From Syntrophomonadaceae bacterium (GTDB taxonomy: Bacteria > Bacillota > Dethiobacteria > DTU022), in assembly GCA_007119335.1 (NCBI GenBank), contig SKPU01000017.1, forward strand, positions 1 to 10,226: a stretch of DNA of 10,226 bases, given 5' to 3'. The notes under the pieces were generated by a model. That model did no database searches. It was not told where the DNA came from and was given only the letters and a program-made list of their open reading frames with translations. Both the position numbers and the translations under genes were made by a program. Shown here in pieces: positions 8,301 to 10,226 of the stretch; positions within the stretch are counted from its first letter, which is position 1, and the number at the start of each line of letters is the position of its first letter.

Positions 8301-9680
8301 CTAGATTTCTTTGCCTGTTTTGGCAGATTGTCCGGAACTCTTAATGTATTTCTCTACCTTGAATTTTGTTTTACTGCCCCTGTAACTCATATAACGTACT
8401 TTCCCGTAAACAGGACGTTCTTTCCAGGCTCGATCATGAACTCCACCGATGCTCCAGGCAATACCGGCATAGCCATTCGGATCTCGCCCGTCCAGGGAGT
8501 ACTTATCGTTAAGATAAATGGCAATAGTCATGGCCTGTTCCGGCGATTCTGTCCATTCCAGGATTTTCTTTGCCCAGTACATCCGCATGTACCCGTGCAT
8601 TTTCCCCCGGCCGACCATTTCGATTTGAGCCGCATTCCAGAGCTGATCATGAGTTTTGGCCTTTTCAAAGTCTTCCAGGGTATAAGTATATTCCCGGATA
8701 TCTACTGCATGTTTAGCCAGGCTTTCTTTAGCCCAGCGGGGGAAGGCGTCCATGCTATCGTAGCGTTCATTGTAATAGCAAAAGTTATCAGAAAGCTCAC
8801 GCCGTATGATCAGTTCTTCCAAGAAGGAGTCCGGATTAATGCCCGTGGTTTCAGATTCTTTAACCATTATAGCCAGTCTCTGGGCACTTAAGTGCCCAAA
8901 ATGCAGGTAGGGGGAAAGGTTGGATTGTCCGTCAATGGTCGGGTTGCTGCGCTCGCTGTCATACCGGGCAAGCTTATGCTCAATAAAGTTGCGCATCGCT
9001 TCCCGAGCTGCTTTTTCACCCGGTTTAAAATGGGTAATTTCTTTAATGTTCCGGTTAATCTTCAGACTATCTGTGGCGCTTTCCCACTGCACAGGAGCAG
9101 TTTGCTGGGAGGAAAGGAAGGGGTGTTTTCTGATCTCGGGAATATCGGTCAGAAACTCTGGAAGGAGTTTGTTGATTTTTGGGCGTAAAGTATAAGCAGC
9201 ATATTCCTGCTTCGGTGATGCTACCCAGCAGGGAACAATATTGTGGGCATCAACCTCGTAAAATGCCAGGGGCAAAGTTTTTACCAACACTTCTTTCCAC
9301 TTTCGGTAAATCTTCAGGGGAGAGAAATCGCTAACCAGGGCTCCAGCCTTTAATTCACGGCATAAGCGGTCGATTTCAAGTTCCGGCTTCCCGTATAAAA
9401 GGTGAAAACCAATATTTAGTTTGCTGAGCTGGCTTTCCGTTTCGGCCAGGCCTTTAAGCATAAAACCGTATTGGCGCTGGGTTGCTCCTAAAAACTGAGG
9501 GAGCAGGCAGAATGCAACAACCAGGGGGACCTTGTTTTCCAGGGCCAATTCACTGGCATAAAGAAGAGCCCAGTTATCATTTACCCTTTGATCCCGGCTC
9601 ATCCAGTATATAACCGGCCGGTTTTGAATTGGCTTGTTATTCAGGCTGCGAACTCGATTGTCGTTTACTATCTTTTGCAT
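8301..9680 (-). CDS. phr: Class II cyclobutane pyrimidine dimer photolyase
   Basis: This FAD-dependent enzyme uses blue/near-UV light to split cyclobutane pyrimidine dimers in DNA. The 459 residues match the usual class II length. The N-terminal antenna-type Rossmann domain starts with VIYWMSRDQRVNDNWALLYA (23-42). The FAD-binding and catalytic half carries SNLSPYLHFGHLS (253-265), EELIIRRELSDNFCYYNERY (288-307), GKMHGYMRMYWAKKILEW (359-376) and DGRDPNGYAGIAWSIGGVHD (397-416), all diagnostic of class II rather than class I or cryptochrome-DASH. W348, W369 and W376 have the spacing of the electron-transfer triad of the Methanosarcina mazei enzyme (W360, W381, W388), so photoreduction should work. 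The ATG at 9680 is preceded by AAGGG six bases upstream and lies two bases after the stop of the small upstream gene, so coupled translation is likely. It appears intact and functional. Confidence 0.97.
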   Translation of the reverse strand: MQKIVNDNRVRSLNNKPIQNRPVIYWMSRDQRVNDNWALLYASELALENKVPLVVAFCLLPQFLGATQRQYGFMLKGLAETESQLSKLNIGFHLLYGKPELEIDRLCRELKAGALVSDFSPLKIYRKWKEVLVKTLPLAFYEVDAHNIVPCWVASPKQEYAAYTLRPKINKLLPEFLTDIPEIRKHPFLSSQQTAPVQWESATDSLKINRNIKEITHFKPGEKAAREAMRNFIEHKLARYDSERSNPTIDGQSNLSPYLHFGHLSAQRLAIMVKESETTGINPDSFLEELIIRRELSDNFCYYNERYDSMDAFPRWAKESLAKHAVDIREYTYTLEDFEKAKTHDQLWNAAQIEMVGRGKMHGYMRMYWAKKILEWTESPEQAMTIAIYLNDKYSLDGRDPNGYAGIAWSIGGVHDRAWKERPVYGKVRYMSYRGSKTKFKVEKYIKSSGQSAKTGKEI

Positions 9681-9682
9681 TT

Positions 9683-9898
9683 CTAACCCTTCTTTCTGTG
9701 ACCTTTGATTTGCAAAGCGTATTCAAAAGATACTTCTTGATAGGGACGGCAATCAACAGGCCCAGTTTTTTCGTCACCGGCGAAGTTAATCTGTTCGGAC
9801 GTTTTGATCTTAACCTGTTCAAAAATTTCCAATGCTGCAGCCGGCGGTCCGGTAGATACTGCCTTTTGATCACTAACTGTTTCTGCCGTTAAAGCCAA
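9683..9898 (-). CDS. Small hypothetical protein (71 aa) with TTG start, between aminotransferase and photolyase
   Basis: I do not recognise this protein. It has 71 residues, starts MALTAETVSDQK and ends IKGHRKKG. It is mostly polar and acidic with a basic tail, has one cysteine (in VDCRPYQE), and shows no membrane segment or signal peptide. The start is TTG at 9898, the only plausible start in this frame: upstream codons back to the TAA at 9931-9929 include no ATG or GTG. An AGAGGA Shine-Dalgarno stands six bases before it. The stop (TAG, 9685-9683) is two bases before the photolyase ATG, and the start is 20 bases after the aminotransferase stop, so it fills an operon gap exactly. Codon use resembles its neighbours. 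The competing frames here give a strongly Arg/Lys-rich product on the minus strand and an unlikely one on the plus strand. It could be a leader or coupling ORF, or a small accessory protein. Confidence 0.6.
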   Translation of the reverse strand: MALTAETVSDQKAVSTGPPAAALEIFEQVKIKTSEQINFAGDEKTGPVDCRPYQEVSFEYALQIKGHRKKG

Positions 9899-9904
9899 TA
9901 GTGG

Positions 9905-9910
9905 TCCTCT
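9905..9910 (-). promoter_or_regulatory. Ribosome binding site deciding the TTG start of the 71-aa gene
   Basis: The minus strand reads AGAGGA at 9910-9905, six bases before the TTG at 9898. This is ideal spacing and is the main reason to accept a TTG start, since no other start codon is available in the frame after the upstream in-frame stop. Confidence 0.55.
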
Positions 9911-9918
9911 TTGGCGCT

Positions 9919-10226
9919 CTAGAGGTCTTTAACAAAATCTTCTAATTCGTTGAGAATTGTTTTGAAATTTCCCCGTCCCAATCCGATTCTAAAGTAGTTC
10001 CCTTTGTAATCAAAAATTTCACCCGGTACAATCATGATGCTCTTCTCCCTGGTAATTATGCGGCATAGATTTTCCACCTTAAATAGGGGATTAAGTTTAA
10101 TAAACGCTGTTGAGCCTCCACCGGGCTCTATCCAGGTGAATAGGTTGTTGTGCCTGGTAAAGAAGCCATTTGCTTTGTTGGTTATTAGTTTTAATGTGCA
10201 GTAAGGCGCCGCGCTGTGTATTAAGA
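9919..10226 (-). CDS. Class I/II PLP-dependent aminotransferase, C-terminal part (5' end outside window)
   Basis: Only the last ~102 codons are visible, ending at TAG (9921-9919); the frame is open to the right edge. The sequence has the C-terminal small domain of fold-type I aminotransferases: WIEPGGGSTAFIKL, then the helix of VENLCRIITREKS, then IMIVPGEIFDYKGNYFRIGL, then a final helix ending LEDFVKDL. The arginine in YFRIGLG corresponds to the conserved residue that binds the substrate alpha-carboxylate (Arg386 in aspartate aminotransferase). The PLP-binding lysine and the residues that set substrate specificity are outside the window, so the substrate cannot be named. The gene heads a likely operon with the 71-aa gene and the photolyase. 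Confidence 0.87.
   Translation of the reverse strand, partial: LIHSAAPYCTLKLITNKANGFFTRHNNLFTWIEPGGGSTAFIKLNPLFKVENLCRIITREKSIMIVPGEIFDYKGNYFRIGLGRGNFKTILNELEDFVKDL

Noticed and set aside
8256..8891. Plus-strand open frame of 211 codons
   Set aside because: It is antisense to the photolyase over its conserved catalytic half and has no recognisable domain; it is a shadow of that gene.
9637..9873. Minus-strand open frame of 78 codons overlapping the photolyase start
   Set aside because: It is very Arg/Lys rich, overlaps the well-supported photolyase start, and competes with the better-placed 71-codon frame, which has a good ribosome site and fits the operon spacing.
1..10226. CRISPR array, insertion sequence, tRNA or rRNA, or a phage-defence cassette
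   Set aside because: No regularly spaced repeats, transposase motifs, terminal inverted repeats, tRNA-like cloverleaf or defence-type domains were seen by eye on either strand.

Overview
This is a bacterial chromosomal window of moderate G+C content. All supported genes lie on the minus strand, so transcription runs from the right end to the left. Shine-Dalgarno sites are purine-rich, one start is TTG, and gene junctions are tight. The species cannot be named from sequence alone. A RecB/RecC pair rather than AddA/AddB, a class II photolyase of the Methanosarcina-like type, and a YihY protein with a C-terminal winged-helix-like tail would fit a Desulfobacterota-like bacterium or one of the less usual Firmicutes. 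That placement is inference.

Layout in the direction of transcription. First is the last ~102 codons of a class I/II PLP-dependent aminotransferase (10226-9919, cut by the window edge). It is followed 20 nt later by a small unrecognised protein of 71 residues that starts at TTG (9898-9683). Two bases after that stop comes a class II CPD photolyase (9680-8301). These three probably form one operon. A 132-bp gap then holds a promoter with a perfect TTGACA -35 box for the next gene, a YihY/BrkB-family inner-membrane protein (8168-6834). A second gap of about 200 bp holds a consensus extended -10 promoter (TGATATAAT). This drives recC (6633-2692) and recB (2692 to beyond position 1), whose reading frames overlap by one base (TGATG). 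The nuclease domain of RecB and any recD gene lie to the left, outside the window.

The clearest theme is DNA repair. RecBC unwinds and trims double-strand ends and loads RecA, while the photolyase directly reverses UV cyclobutane dimers. The membrane protein and the aminotransferase have no obvious functional link to either. No mobile element, CRISPR array, RNA gene or defence island was found. There is no gene-free stretch longer than about 200 bases.

I do not see a clearly new system. The points most worth a second look are the RecC subunit, which differs from E. coli at most positions I can align to its Chi-contacting residues and carries long acidic insertions, and the small TTG-started gene wedged between the aminotransferase and the photolyase.
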